Source: Gammaproteobacteria bacterium
Lineage (GTDB): Bacteria > Pseudomonadota > Gammaproteobacteria > DSM-19610
DNA length: 6,415 nucleotides
Reading direction: 5' to 3'
Assembly (NCBI GenBank): GCA_030618475.1
Contig: JAUXDG010000164.1
Coordinates: 1-6,415 of the forward strand
Shown here: positions 1 to 6,415 of the stretch, in pieces
How positions within the stretch are numbered: position 1 is the first letter of the stretch
How the letters are laid out: each line of letters starts with the position of its first letter
Notes under the pieces: generated by a model
What the model saw: the letters and a program-made list of their open reading frames with translations, nothing else
The model's database searches: none
Told to the model about the DNA's origin: nothing
Made by a program: the position numbers and the translations under genes

Positions 1-918
1 GGTTCCAAGGAAGGGCTGGCACATCTGGCGCTGGCGACAGTTGGGCCGGGTGACGCGGTGCTGGTGCCGAATCCGGCCTATCCAATTCATCCTTATGGCT
101 TCGCGATTGCCGGCGCCGATATCCGCCATGTGCCGGTTATCGGCGGTGAGGAGGCCTTCTTCGAGGAACTGGAGAAAGCCATCAAGGATTCCTGGCCGAC
201 GCCTAAAATGCTGGTGCTGAATTTCCCGGGCAACCCCACCACCCAGTGTGTCGAGCTGGAGTTTTTTGAACGTGTGGTGGAAATAGCACGCGAGCATAAC
301 ATCTGGGTGGTACACGATCTGGCCTATGCGGATCTTGTCTATGACGGTTATACAGCGCCTTCCATCCTGCAGGTGCCTGGCGCCGAGACTATTGCCGTCG
401 AATTCTTTTCACTGTCCAAGAGTTACAACATGCCCGGCTGGCGGGTTGGCTTTATGTGCGGTAACACGACGCTGGTGGCAGCGCTGACACGGATGAAGTC
501 TTATCTGGACTACGGCATGTTTACGCCGATTCAGATCGCTGCGATCACAGCACTGGAAGGACCACAGGACTGTGTGCAGGATATTGTCAGAACCTATCGC
601 AGCCGTCGCGATGTGTTGTGTGACGGTTTGAACAGTATTGGCTGGAACGTGGAAAAACCCAAAGCGACCATGTTCGTCTGGGCGCCGATTCCGGAACAGT
701 ACCGGGCGCTGGGTTCGCTGGAGTTCACCAAGAAAATGCTGCAACAGGCCAAGGTGGCCGTATCTCCAGGCATCGGTTTTGGTGAATACGGCGATGGTTT
801 TGTGCGTTTTGGCCTGATTGAAAATGAACATCGAACGCGTCAGGCCGTGCGCGGTATCCGGGACATGTTTCGTGACGACGAAAAACAACTCACAGCAGTG
901 GGCGAGGGGGGTTCTTGA
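1..918 (+). CDS. alaC: AlaC-type class I aminotransferase (glutamate-pyruvate transaminase), 5' end cut by window edge
   Basis: A PLP-dependent fold-type I aminotransferase that probably makes alanine from pyruvate with glutamate as amino donor, in the cytoplasm. The frame is open from base 1 and gives 305 residues beginning GSKEGLAHLALA. From memory of E. coli AlaC (about 412 residues), roughly 105 N-terminal residues lie outside the window, so the internal GTG at 58 is not the start. In partial-protein numbering the visible motifs are NFPGNP with Asn78, HDLAYADLVYDG with Asp106 and Tyr109 (cofactor ring contacts), and SLSKSYNMPGWR, in which Lys140 (bases 418-420) is the expected PLP Schiff-base lysine. 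The C-terminal VSPGIGFGEYGDGFVRFGLIEN block closely matches AlaC and carries the likely carboxylate-binding arginine. The TGA stop overlaps the hom start by 4 bases, which implies translational coupling. Family assignment is strong; the exact amino-acid substrate is inferred from resemblance to AlaC. Confidence 0.9.
   Translation, partial: GSKEGLAHLALATVGPGDAVLVPNPAYPIHPYGFAIAGADIRHVPVIGGEEAFFEELEKAIKDSWPTPKMLVLNFPGNPTTQCVELEFFERVVEIAREHNIWVVHDLAYADLVYDGYTAPSILQVPGAETIAVEFFSLSKSYNMPGWRVGFMCGNTTLVAALTRMKSYLDYGMFTPIQIAAITALEGPQDCVQDIVRTYRSRRDVLCDGLNSIGWNVEKPKATMFVWAPIPEQYRALGSLEFTKKMLQQAKVAVSPGIGFGEYGDGFVRFGLIENEHRTRQAVRGIRDMFRDDEKQLTAVGEGGS
904..907 (+). promoter_or_regulatory. Ribosome binding site for hom (supports TTG start)
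   Basis: GAGG followed by more G residues lies 7 bases upstream of the TTG at 915, inside the end of the aminotransferase gene. It supports this TTG as the start: no ATG or GTG lies nearby in frame, and the first in-frame methionine downstream is residue 125, well past the nucleotide-binding loop. Confidence 0.7.
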
Positions 919-2231
919 AACCTGTAAAAGTAGGATTACTGGGGCTGGGTACGGTCGGTGGCGGTACCTTTAATGTACTGAGGCGAAATGCGCTGGAGAT
1001 TGCCCGGCGCGCCGGCCGGGGCATCGAAATCACCAAGGCGGCAGCACGCGACTATGACCCGGCAGGCTTGCCCGGTATCGAGGCGATCACGGTCAGCGAC
1101 GATGCCTTTGCCGTGGTCGACGATCCTGAAATCGATATTATTGTCGAGCTGATTGGCGGTTACGAGCCTGCGCGGGAACTGGTGTTAAAGGCCATTGCCA
1201 GCGGCAAACATGTGGTGACGGCCAACAAGGCACTGATCGCTACACACGGCAATGAGATCTTTGCCGCCGCGCAGAAACAGGGTGTGATGGTGGCTTTCGA
1301 GGCGGCGGTGGCAGGTGGAATTCCCATCATCAAGGCTGTTCGTGAAGGACTTAGCGCCAACAGAATAGAATGGATCGCCGGCATTATTAACGGTACCGGT
1401 AATTTCATTCTGACCGAAATGCGCGACAAGGGTCGCGATTTCGCCGATGTGCTCAGCGAAGCCCAGAAATTAGGCTACGCAGAAGCCGATCCGACCTTTG
1501 ACGTCGAAGGTATCGATGCTGCGCATAAGCTGGCGATACTGGCATCGATCGCCTTCGGTATCCCCTTGCAGTTCGATAAGGTCTATACGGAAGGAATCGG
1601 CCACATCACCCGTGACGATGTCAGTTATGCTGAACAGCTGGGTTATAGTATCAAACACCTGGGCATGACCCGGCGTACCGAAAAGGGGGTGGAACTGCGT
1701 GTTCACCCGACCCTGATTCCGGACCGCCGCCTGATTGCCAATGTCGACGGCGTCATGAATGCAGTTCTGGTGAAAGCCGATGCCGTGGGACCCACGCTGT
1801 ACTATGGGGCGGGGGCGGGGGCTGAACCGACGGCCTCTGCGGTTGTCGCTGACCTGGTGGATGTCGCGCGCACCTTGACCGTCGACCCGGAAAACCGAGT
1901 GCCCCACCTGGCCTTCCAGCCCGACGCATTGTCTGATTTGCCGATCTTGCCCATGCAAGAGGTGGTAACGGCGTACTACTTGCGGCTGTGCGCGCTGGAT
2001 CGTCCGGGTGTTATGGCCGACATCACACGGATACTGGGCGATCAAGCCATCAGCATCGAAGCGCTGATTCAGAAAGAACCCCTGGAGGGACAGTCACAGG
2101 TGCCGGTTATTCTATTGACACGCGAAGTGCGCGAACAGCAAATGAACGAAGCCATTCAGCAAATTGAATTACTGGACTCTGTGCAGGGAAAGGTCACCCG
2201 AATCCGCATGGAGCATTTGAGCAGCAACTGA
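915..2231 (+). CDS. hom: Homoserine dehydrogenase with C-terminal ACT domain
   Basis: Reduces L-aspartate 4-semialdehyde to L-homoserine with NAD(P)H, the branch point towards threonine and methionine. The protein has 438 residues, normal for the monofunctional Hom type (not fused to aspartokinase). The N-terminal Rossmann domain opens with the loop GLGTVG (residues 10-15), followed by VTANKALIA with Asn104 and Lys105. The catalytic domain has IINGTGNFIL (158-166) and GYAEADPTFDVEGIDAAHK. Here Glu190, Asp196, Asp201 and Lys205 keep the same spacing as Glu208, Asp214, Asp219 and Lys223 of the yeast enzyme. GAGAGAEPTASAV (298-310) is a family signature. An ACT domain (about 354-432, with LCALDRPGVMADITRIL) is the usual site of allosteric control, so feedback inhibition by threonine is likely but inferred. 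The TTG start overlaps the aminotransferase stop by 4 bases (TTGA), and the start loop sits correctly only with this choice. Confidence 0.96.
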   Translation: MKPVKVGLLGLGTVGGGTFNVLRRNALEIARRAGRGIEITKAAARDYDPAGLPGIEAITVSDDAFAVVDDPEIDIIVELIGGYEPARELVLKAIASGKHVVTANKALIATHGNEIFAAAQKQGVMVAFEAAVAGGIPIIKAVREGLSANRIEWIAGIINGTGNFILTEMRDKGRDFADVLSEAQKLGYAEADPTFDVEGIDAAHKLAILASIAFGIPLQFDKVYTEGIGHITRDDVSYAEQLGYSIKHLGMTRRTEKGVELRVHPTLIPDRRLIANVDGVMNAVLVKADAVGPTLYYGAGAGAEPTASAVVADLVDVARTLTVDPENRVPHLAFQPDALSDLPILPMQEVVTAYYLRLCALDRPGVMADITRILGDQAISIEALIQKEPLEGQSQVPVILLTREVREQQMNEAIQQIELLDSVQGKVTRIRMEHLSSN

Positions 2232-2271
2232 AAAATTATTGTAAACCAATTGAACTATTAAGGTAATTGAA
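2232..2271 (+). promoter_or_regulatory. AT-rich hom-thrC intergenic gap with thrC ribosome binding site
   Basis: This 40-base spacer is clearly richer in A+T than the flanking genes. AAGG at 2260-2263 lies 8 bases before the ATG of thrC and is a good ribosome binding site. I see no convincing pair of -35 and -10 boxes and no terminator hairpin, so the simplest reading is an internal operon gap. A weak internal promoter cannot be excluded. Confidence 0.6.
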
Positions 2272-3417
2272 ATGCCATTTCGTCCTCGTTATACCGGTTT
2301 GATCGATAAATACCGGGACCGCCTTCCCGTTCATGACGATACCCGGGTCATCAGTCTGGGTGAGGGTAATACACCGCTGATACGCCTCAACAATATCCCG
2401 CGTGAAACCGGCAAGGCGGTGGACATCTACGTCAAGTACGAAGGCCTCAATCCGACCGGCTCGTTCAAGGACCGTGGCATGACCATGGCGGTTACCAAGG
2501 CTGTGGAAGAAGGCAGCCGGGCGGTCATCTGTGCGTCAACCGGCAATACGTCGGCGTCAGCAGCCGCCTATGCGGCCCGTGCCGGCATCACGGCCTTCGT
2601 GCTGATTCCGGAGGGCAAGATCGCGCTGGGTAAGCTTGCACAGGCCATGATACACGGTGCGGTTGTGCTGCAGATTCGCGGTAACTTCGATGCCGGCATG
2701 CAATTGGTCAAGGAGGTGGCCGAACACGCGCCGGTCACCATCGTCAACTCCATCAACCCCTACCGTTTGCAGGGACAGAAGACAGCCGCTTTCGAAATTA
2801 TCGAGGAACTCGGGCGGGCGCCGGACTACCACTGTCTGCCGGTCGGTAACGCCGGCAATATCACTGCGCACTGGATCGGATATTGCGAGTATTCCTCGGC
2901 TTCCGGGGATCATGTTACCGAGGCCTGTTCGTTCTGTCAGGGCCATTGCATGTACGCCGGCGGTGCCATTGTCGGTAACCGGCCGAAGATGATCGGTTAC
3001 CAGGCTGCGGGTGCAGCACCGTTCATGCGCGGCGCCATGGTGGATAACCCGGAGACGGTCGCAACAGCAATCCGCATCGGGCATCCGCAATCCTGGGACT
3101 ATGCCTGGAAGGTCAAGCAAGAGTCGGGCGGCTGGTTCGACGAATGCAGCGACGAAGAAATTCTCGCCGCGCAAAAGCTGCTCAGCGGCAAAGAGGGTAT
3201 TTTCTGCGAGCCGGCGTCTGCGACTTCGCTGGCGGGTGCACTGCGCGATATCAAAAGCGGCAGGATTCCCGAAGGCAGTTCCATTGTCTGTACTCTGACC
3301 GGACATGGGCTGAAGGATCCGGATACTGCAATCAAGCAATGCACGGCGCAGCCCATGCTGACCGTGGACGCCGAGCTGGAACCGGTTCGCGCAGCCATTG
3401 TGGGGGCTCTGAGCTGA
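2272..3417 (+). CDS. thrC: Threonine synthase (PLP fold type II) with a cysteine-rich insertion
   Basis: Converts O-phospho-L-homoserine to L-threonine and phosphate, the last step of threonine synthesis. The protein has 381 residues. LGEGNTPL (29-36) opens the family core. NPTGSFKDRG (60-69) contains Lys66, the expected PLP lysine. ASTGNTSASAAAY (88-100) holds Asn92, which contacts the PLP ring, and PVGNAGNIT (190-198) is the phosphate-binding loop. IGYQAAGAAPF, TVATAIRIGHPQSW, EGIFCEPASATSLAG and TLTGHGLKD follow in normal order. Between YCEY and RPKMIGYQ, about residues 207-237, there is an apparent insertion of roughly 20 residues compared with the ThrC forms I remember. It contains Cys219-X2-Cys222-X3-Cys226, with His225 beside the last cysteine. 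The metal or redox role of this cluster is unknown. The ATG has a good AAGG site 8 bases upstream. The gene follows hom by 40 bases; homoserine kinase is not in the window. Confidence 0.96.
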   Translation: MPFRPRYTGLIDKYRDRLPVHDDTRVISLGEGNTPLIRLNNIPRETGKAVDIYVKYEGLNPTGSFKDRGMTMAVTKAVEEGSRAVICASTGNTSASAAAYAARAGITAFVLIPEGKIALGKLAQAMIHGAVVLQIRGNFDAGMQLVKEVAEHAPVTIVNSINPYRLQGQKTAAFEIIEELGRAPDYHCLPVGNAGNITAHWIGYCEYSSASGDHVTEACSFCQGHCMYAGGAIVGNRPKMIGYQAAGAAPFMRGAMVDNPETVATAIRIGHPQSWDYAWKVKQESGGWFDECSDEEILAAQKLLSGKEGIFCEPASATSLAGALRDIKSGRIPEGSSIVCTLTGHGLKDPDTAIKQCTAQPMLTVDAELEPVRAAIVGALS

Positions 3418-3421
3418 TCTC

Positions 3422-3428
3422 GGACAGG
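3422..3428 (+). promoter_or_regulatory. Weak ribosome binding site for the RpfE-type gene
   Basis: GGACAGG lies 8 bases before the GTG at 3437, in the 19-base gap after thrC. It matches the consensus imperfectly, but no better site is present. An AGG directly abuts the GTG and is too close to serve. Weak initiation, possibly helped by ribosomes leaving thrC, is inferred. Confidence 0.35.
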
Positions 3429-3436
3429 CTCCTAGG

Positions 3437-4477
3437 GTGACCGTTTCGGTCAGTGTGCTCGCGCCGGGACTGGCAGAGGCCTTCGCCGGATATGCTGCGG
3501 ATGCTTTTGCAAAAGCACCTGCCCTGTCGCGGTTGCTGAGCCGCAGTCAACGACAAGCGTTCGCCGCCCGCAGTCTGGAAGAAGCCGCACTGTCACTGTT
3601 CGACCATCGCACGGGACAGGCTGAGCTTCCCGTCGCCCCTTACAGTTACCTGGCTGAAACCGCTCAGACGCCGGACGGTTATTGTCTGTGCGCCGATCCC
3701 GTGCATCTGCAGGTGGATGCCGGCGGCCTGATTCTGTTCGATGCCTCGACATTTCCTTTCAGCAAGGAAGAAAGTCAGGCCCTGTCTGGCAGCATAGCGA
3801 ATTTCCTTAGCCAGGATGGCTGGCGTCTCAACGCGAATCACACGCAGCGCTGGTACCTGTGTGGCGGAAACAGCCAGCAACTGAGTACACTGCCGCTGTC
3901 GCTGGTACGCGGCAAGTCGGTTGGCGAAGTGTTGCCCCACGGTCGGGACGCGAGCGAGTGGCTGAGCCGCTGTAACGAGATCCAGATGCTGATGTATTCA
4001 CATCCGGTCAACCAGCAGCGCGCCGCGCAGGGATTGCCCCTGGTCAACAGCCTGTGGATCTGGGGTGGTGGAGTGTTGACCGACAAGTCAGGGGGCTGCT
4101 ACTCCAAGGTCTTCGCCAACGACGTTTTTGTTCGTGGCCTGGGCCTCCGGGATGAAGCGTATTGTGAACCTGCACCGCAACACGCACAGACATTGTTACA
4201 GCGTGTCGACAAGGGTGATCGAGTGCTGCTGGTATTGGATGACTGCAGTGCCGCCGCGGCTTACCAGGATTTTCCGCACTGGAATGAAGCTGTCGAAGGC
4301 TATGAGCAACAGTGGTTCGCGCCGTTACTGAAAGCTCTGATCACGCGTCAGCTGCACTCGCTCGAACTGTTCCCACTCAATGGTTACCGCTACCGCATGG
4401 TCTTCCGTCAAGCCTGGCACTTCTGGAAGCGCTCGCGTTCATATCAGGAAATTCTCACCCGTGAAAACACTGCTTGA
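3437..4477 (+). CDS. RpfE-type conserved protein of unknown biochemical function, coupled to recJ
   Basis: The 346-residue product resembles the RpfE-type regulatory protein family of Xanthomonas and related proteins that sit next to recJ in other beta- and gammaproteobacteria. Some pipelines label relatives as phosphoglycerate mutase; I see no metal-binding or catalytic serine motif that would support that name. Visible family-like blocks are VSVLAPGL at the N terminus (4-11), CADPVHLQVDAGGLILFDA (85-103), and LPHGRDASEWLSRCNEIQML (166-185), which runs on into YSHPVNQQR and GLPLVNSLWIWGGG (199-212). A tryptophan-rich C terminus includes WHFWKR (327-332). There is no signal peptide or membrane segment, so a cytoplasmic protein is likely. 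The GTG start at 3437 lies 19 bases after thrC and leaves the first conserved block intact; GTG at 3455 is an alternative but would cut that block. The stop lies inside recJ, a 17-base overlap. Family recognition is from memory and no function is demonstrated. Confidence 0.85.
   Translation: MTVSVSVLAPGLAEAFAGYAADAFAKAPALSRLLSRSQRQAFAARSLEEAALSLFDHRTGQAELPVAPYSYLAETAQTPDGYCLCADPVHLQVDAGGLILFDASTFPFSKEESQALSGSIANFLSQDGWRLNANHTQRWYLCGGNSQQLSTLPLSLVRGKSVGEVLPHGRDASEWLSRCNEIQMLMYSHPVNQQRAAQGLPLVNSLWIWGGGVLTDKSGGCYSKVFANDVFVRGLGLRDEAYCEPAPQHAQTLLQRVDKGDRVLLVLDDCSAAAAYQDFPHWNEAVEGYEQQWFAPLLKALITRQLHSLELFPLNGYRYRMVFRQAWHFWKRSRSYQEILTRENTA
4446..4450 (+). promoter_or_regulatory. Ribosome binding site for recJ (supports GTG start at 4461)
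   Basis: AGGAA ends 10 bases before the GTG at 4461, within the preceding gene. It favours this start over the ATG at 4380, which would add 27 residues (beginning MVTATAWSSV) that look like out-of-frame read-through of the preceding gene. Confidence 0.55.
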
Positions 4478-6191
4478 AAGACCCATAAGCGAATCCGCCC
4501 GACACCAGCTTCCGGATGATATTCACCCGGTATTAAAGCGTGTCTACGCGGCACGGAACATAACCGGGAAAGATGATCTGGATAACAGTCTGACCCGGCT
4601 GCATTCACCGGTTGCCCTGAAGGGACTGTCGCAGGCCGTCGATTTGCTGATGGCAGCATTGCAGAAGCAGGAACGGATCCTGGTGGTGGGAGATTTCGAC
4701 GCCGATGGCGCGACCAGCAGCGCGTTAATGGTCGCCGTATTACGGGAGATGGGCGCCGAAAGCGTCGACTATCTGGTACCCAACCGGTTTGAATTCGGCT
4801 ACGGGCTGACACCGGAAATTGTCAAAGTTGCCAGCGCCACGGCGCCTGATCTGATCATTACCGTGGATAACGGCATTTCCAGCCTGAGTGGTGTCGCTGC
4901 CGCCCGGCAGCAGGGTATTCGGGTACTGGTTACCGACCATCATTTGCCGGGCAGTGAGCTGCCCCGGGCCGATGCCATCGTCAATCCCAATCAGCCGGGC
5001 GATACCTTCCCGAGTAAAAATCTCGCCGGCGTCGGTGTGGCCTTTTACCTGTTGATGGCGCTGCGTGGGCGACTCAGGGAAAGCGGCTGGTTTGAACGCG
5101 GTGAGCGCAAGGAACCGAATCTTGCCGAATTTCTGGACCTGGTGGCGCTGGGTACGGTCGCTGATCTCGTGCCACTGGATCACAACAACCGGGTACTGGT
5201 ACAGCAGGGCCTGCAACGCATACGGGCAGGGCGCTGCAGGCCGGGAATCAGGGCACTGCTGGAGGTTGCCGGGCGCAACGCCTCGCGTCTGGTAGCGGCG
5301 GATTTCGGTTTTGCCGTGGGTCCACGCCTGAATGCAGCCGGCCGTCTGGATGATATGTCGCTAGGCATCGATTGCCTGCTATCGGCAAACCCTGCCCAGG
5401 CGAGACAGCTTGCCGAACAACTCGACGCGCTCAACCGGGAACGCCGGGAAATCGAAGCAGACATGAAGACGCAGGCACTGGAACATGTCAAGCAGTTGCA
5501 TTTCGACGCCGACCATTTGCCCATGGGGCTTTGTCTCTACAATGCGGACTGGCATCAGGGCGTGATCGGCATTCTGGCAGCGCGGATAAAGGAGCGATTC
5601 CACCGTCCGGTTATCGCCTTTGCACCGGCGGGATCTGGTGAAATCAAGGGCTCGGCACGATCGATACCGGGCCTGCATATTCGTGACACACTCGACGCCA
5701 TTGCCGCGCGCCATCCTGAAGTCCTGCAAAAGTTCGGTGGTCATGCCATGGCCGCCGGTTTGTCGCTGGCAGAATCCCAGCTGCCGGTATTCGAGGCGGC
5801 CTTCCAGGCGGAACTGAAAGAGCGTCTGGATGAGCAGGCCTTGACCGGTGTACTCGAATCCGATGGAGCATTAGACGCCGGGGAATTCAACCTGGAACTG
5901 GCCGAGCTGCTGCGCTCGGCCGGGCCCTGGGGTCAGGGTTTTCCGGAACCCCTGTTCGATGGGTGTTTTACCGTCGTGAACCAGCGCGTGGTCGGCGAAC
6001 ATCACCTGAAGTTATCGGTCAGGCCGGACGGTGGCAGGCAGGCGCTGGATGCTATTGCATTCAACCAGGCGGCCGAGCATCAACTGGCAAAAGGCCAGCG
6101 CGTTCGTCTGGCCTATCGGCTGGACAGCAACGAATACCGTGGATCGCTGGGGCTGCAGTTGATGGTCGAGATGATTTATATATTAAAGTAA
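4461..6191 (+). CDS. recJ: Single-stranded-DNA-specific 5'-3' exonuclease RecJ
   Basis: A DHH-family nuclease that degrades single-stranded DNA 5' to 3' in RecFOR recombination repair, mismatch repair and base excision repair. With the GTG start at 4461 the product is 576 residues, essentially the length of E. coli RecJ (577, from memory). The DHH domain holds the metal ligands: VVGDFDADGATS (75-86, with Asp78, Asp80 and Asp82), TVDNGIS (134-140, Asp136), TDHH (158-161) and LVALGTVADLVPL (227-239, Asp235). GPRLNAAGRLDDM (287-299) follows. The DHHA1 domain has QGVIGILAARI (366-376), KGSARS (396-401) and GGHAMAAGLS (426-435). The C-terminal region (about 465-576), with SAGPWGQGFPEPLF, is the OB-fold typical of RecJ. 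All key residues are present, so it should be active. It overlaps the RpfE-type gene by 17 bases, indicating translational coupling, and ends in TAA within an A/T-only inverted repeat. Confidence 0.97.
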   Translation: MKTLLERPISESARHQLPDDIHPVLKRVYAARNITGKDDLDNSLTRLHSPVALKGLSQAVDLLMAALQKQERILVVGDFDADGATSSALMVAVLREMGAESVDYLVPNRFEFGYGLTPEIVKVASATAPDLIITVDNGISSLSGVAAARQQGIRVLVTDHHLPGSELPRADAIVNPNQPGDTFPSKNLAGVGVAFYLLMALRGRLRESGWFERGERKEPNLAEFLDLVALGTVADLVPLDHNNRVLVQQGLQRIRAGRCRPGIRALLEVAGRNASRLVAADFGFAVGPRLNAAGRLDDMSLGIDCLLSANPAQARQLAEQLDALNRERREIEADMKTQALEHVKQLHFDADHLPMGLCLYNADWHQGVIGILAARIKERFHRPVIAFAPAGSGEIKGSARSIPGLHIRDTLDAIAARHPEVLQKFGGHAMAAGLSLAESQLPVFEAAFQAELKERLDEQALTGVLESDGALDAGEFNLELAELLRSAGPWGQGFPEPLFDGCFTVVNQRVVGEHHLKLSVRPDGGRQALDAIAFNQAAEHQLAKGQRVRLAYRLDSNEYRGSLGLQLMVEMIYILK

Positions 6192-6196
6192 TATAT
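6178..6196 (+). other. A/T-only inverted repeat spanning the recJ stop codon
   Basis: ATATATTA (6178-6185) and TAATATAT (6189-6196) form a perfect 8-base inverted repeat around a 3-base loop AAG; the recJ TAA stop is the first three bases of the right arm. The stem has no G-C pair and no clean T tract follows, so it is a poor intrinsic terminator. It may be chance in an AT-rich region, or a weak 3'-end structure. Confidence 0.3.
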
Positions 6197-6250
6197 CATT
6201 CATATGTTTTAACGAAATGATAATAATAGAATAAATAATATTTTATAAGA
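6192..6250. other. Strongly AT-rich intergenic segment after recJ
   Basis: By hand count only 8 of 59 bases are G or C (about 14%), rich in short runs such as TAATAATA and ATAAATAATA. This is the sharpest composition change in the window. It has no open frame of note and no clear terminator. Promoter-like AT motifs exist (for example TATAAG near 6244), but in such sequence they carry little weight. Confidence 0.6.
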
Positions 6251-6415
6251 TTTTCGAGGTGTTTGCTGACTACATGCTGAAGCGTGCGTTGAACAGGCGG
6301 CAGGACGATGAGAACACGCCGTGCCCCAGGGCACCCTCTCTTGCTACGCAATTCACCTTGCAAGTACATCCCTGTAGGCTCGACGGCAGCATCCCTCGGC
6401 AATTGCTCCTGCATG
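6251..6415. repeat. Candidate edge of a dispersed repeat or small mobile element, truncated by the window
   Basis: Directly after the AT-rich segment the composition returns to about 57% G+C (94 of 165 bases). The stretch carries several short palindromes: GTGCCC-CA-GGGCAC (6321-6334), TTGC-TAC-GCAA (6341-6351) and CTTGCAAG (6357-6364). CATCCCT occurs twice (6367-6373 and 6390-6396). The wording CATCCCTGTAGGCTCGACGG and GCAGCATCCCT resembles, from memory, non-coding multi-copy repeats that often yield spurious ORF calls in gammaproteobacterial genomes. Both strands have a short open frame here, but neither resembles a known protein. No second copy lies in the window, so repeat status is inferred. 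Confidence 0.35.

Noticed and set aside
2557..3339. Long minus-strand open frame (260 codons) opposite thrC
   Set aside because: It lies fully antisense to a strongly conserved gene, its translation shows no recognisable domain, and the frame is kept open by thrC codon bias. The same applies to the other antisense frames within the five genes, such as 409-888 and 1470-2045.
4380..4460. 27-codon N-terminal extension of recJ from the ATG at 4380
   Set aside because: The added residues do not resemble the RecJ N terminus and overlap the preceding gene in another frame. The GTG at 4461 has a binding site and gives the normal RecJ length.
6178..6255. Intrinsic terminator for the recJ transcript
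   Set aside because: The only clear hairpin near the stop is entirely A/T and lacks a following T run, so it does not meet the usual criteria.
6321..6334. GTGCCC-GGGCAC hairpin as a terminator
   Set aside because: The stem is GC-rich but the loop is only two bases and the following sequence (CCTCTCTTGC) has no T tract. It fits better as part of the candidate repeat.
6196..6414. Minus-strand 72-codon open frame after recJ
   Set aside because: Its C-terminal third is low-complexity translation of the AT-rich segment (YYLFYYYHF), there is no family resemblance, and the rest lies in the candidate repeat.
6274..6415. Plus-strand open frame starting MLKRALNRRQDD and running off the window
   Set aside because: It has no properly spaced ribosome binding site (GAGG at 6256-6259 is 14 bases away) and no recognisable protein resemblance. 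It probably reads through the candidate repeat, though a gene start cannot be fully excluded without the downstream sequence.
1..6415. CRISPR arrays, tRNA or rRNA genes, transposase genes, phage genes
   Set aside because: I saw no regularly spaced direct repeats, no cloverleaf-like or rRNA segments, and no transposase or phage proteins; almost all of the window is accounted for by five conserved housekeeping genes.

Overview
This is a compact, almost fully coding stretch of a bacterial chromosome, with all five genes on the + strand. It appears to come from a proteobacterium, most likely a gammaproteobacterium (possibly Chromatiales-like). The basis is gene content, the joining of an RpfE-type gene to recJ, and moderate-to-high GC codon use. 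The taxon is an inference from family resemblance, since no search could be run.

Layout: (1) bases 1-918 hold the 3' part of an AlaC-type class I aminotransferase, cut by the window's left edge. (2) Bases 915-2231 hold hom, homoserine dehydrogenase with an ACT domain; it starts on TTG and overlaps the aminotransferase stop by 4 bases. (3) Bases 2272-3417 hold thrC, threonine synthase, after a 40-base AT-rich gap with a clear ribosome binding site. (4) Bases 3437-4477 hold an RpfE-type conserved protein of unknown biochemical function, starting on GTG. (5) Bases 4461-6191 hold recJ, the single-strand-specific 5'-3' exonuclease, also starting on GTG and overlapping the previous gene by 17 bases. 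(6) Bases 6192-6250 are about 86% A+T. (7) Bases 6251-6415 return abruptly to about 57% G+C, contain several short palindromes and hold no convincing gene; they may be the edge of a dispersed repeat.

The first three genes form an amino-acid unit. Hom turns aspartate semialdehyde into homoserine, and ThrC turns phosphohomoserine into threonine. The homoserine kinase needed between them is not in the window. The aminotransferase probably makes alanine from pyruvate and glutamate. The last two genes form a second, tightly coupled pair. Spacing of 40 bases or less throughout suggests one transcript, and I see no terminator between any of the genes.

I found no convincing new biological system. 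The points most worth a second look are a cysteine-rich insertion in ThrC, the uncharacterised RpfE-type partner of recJ, and the compositional break with candidate repeat after recJ.
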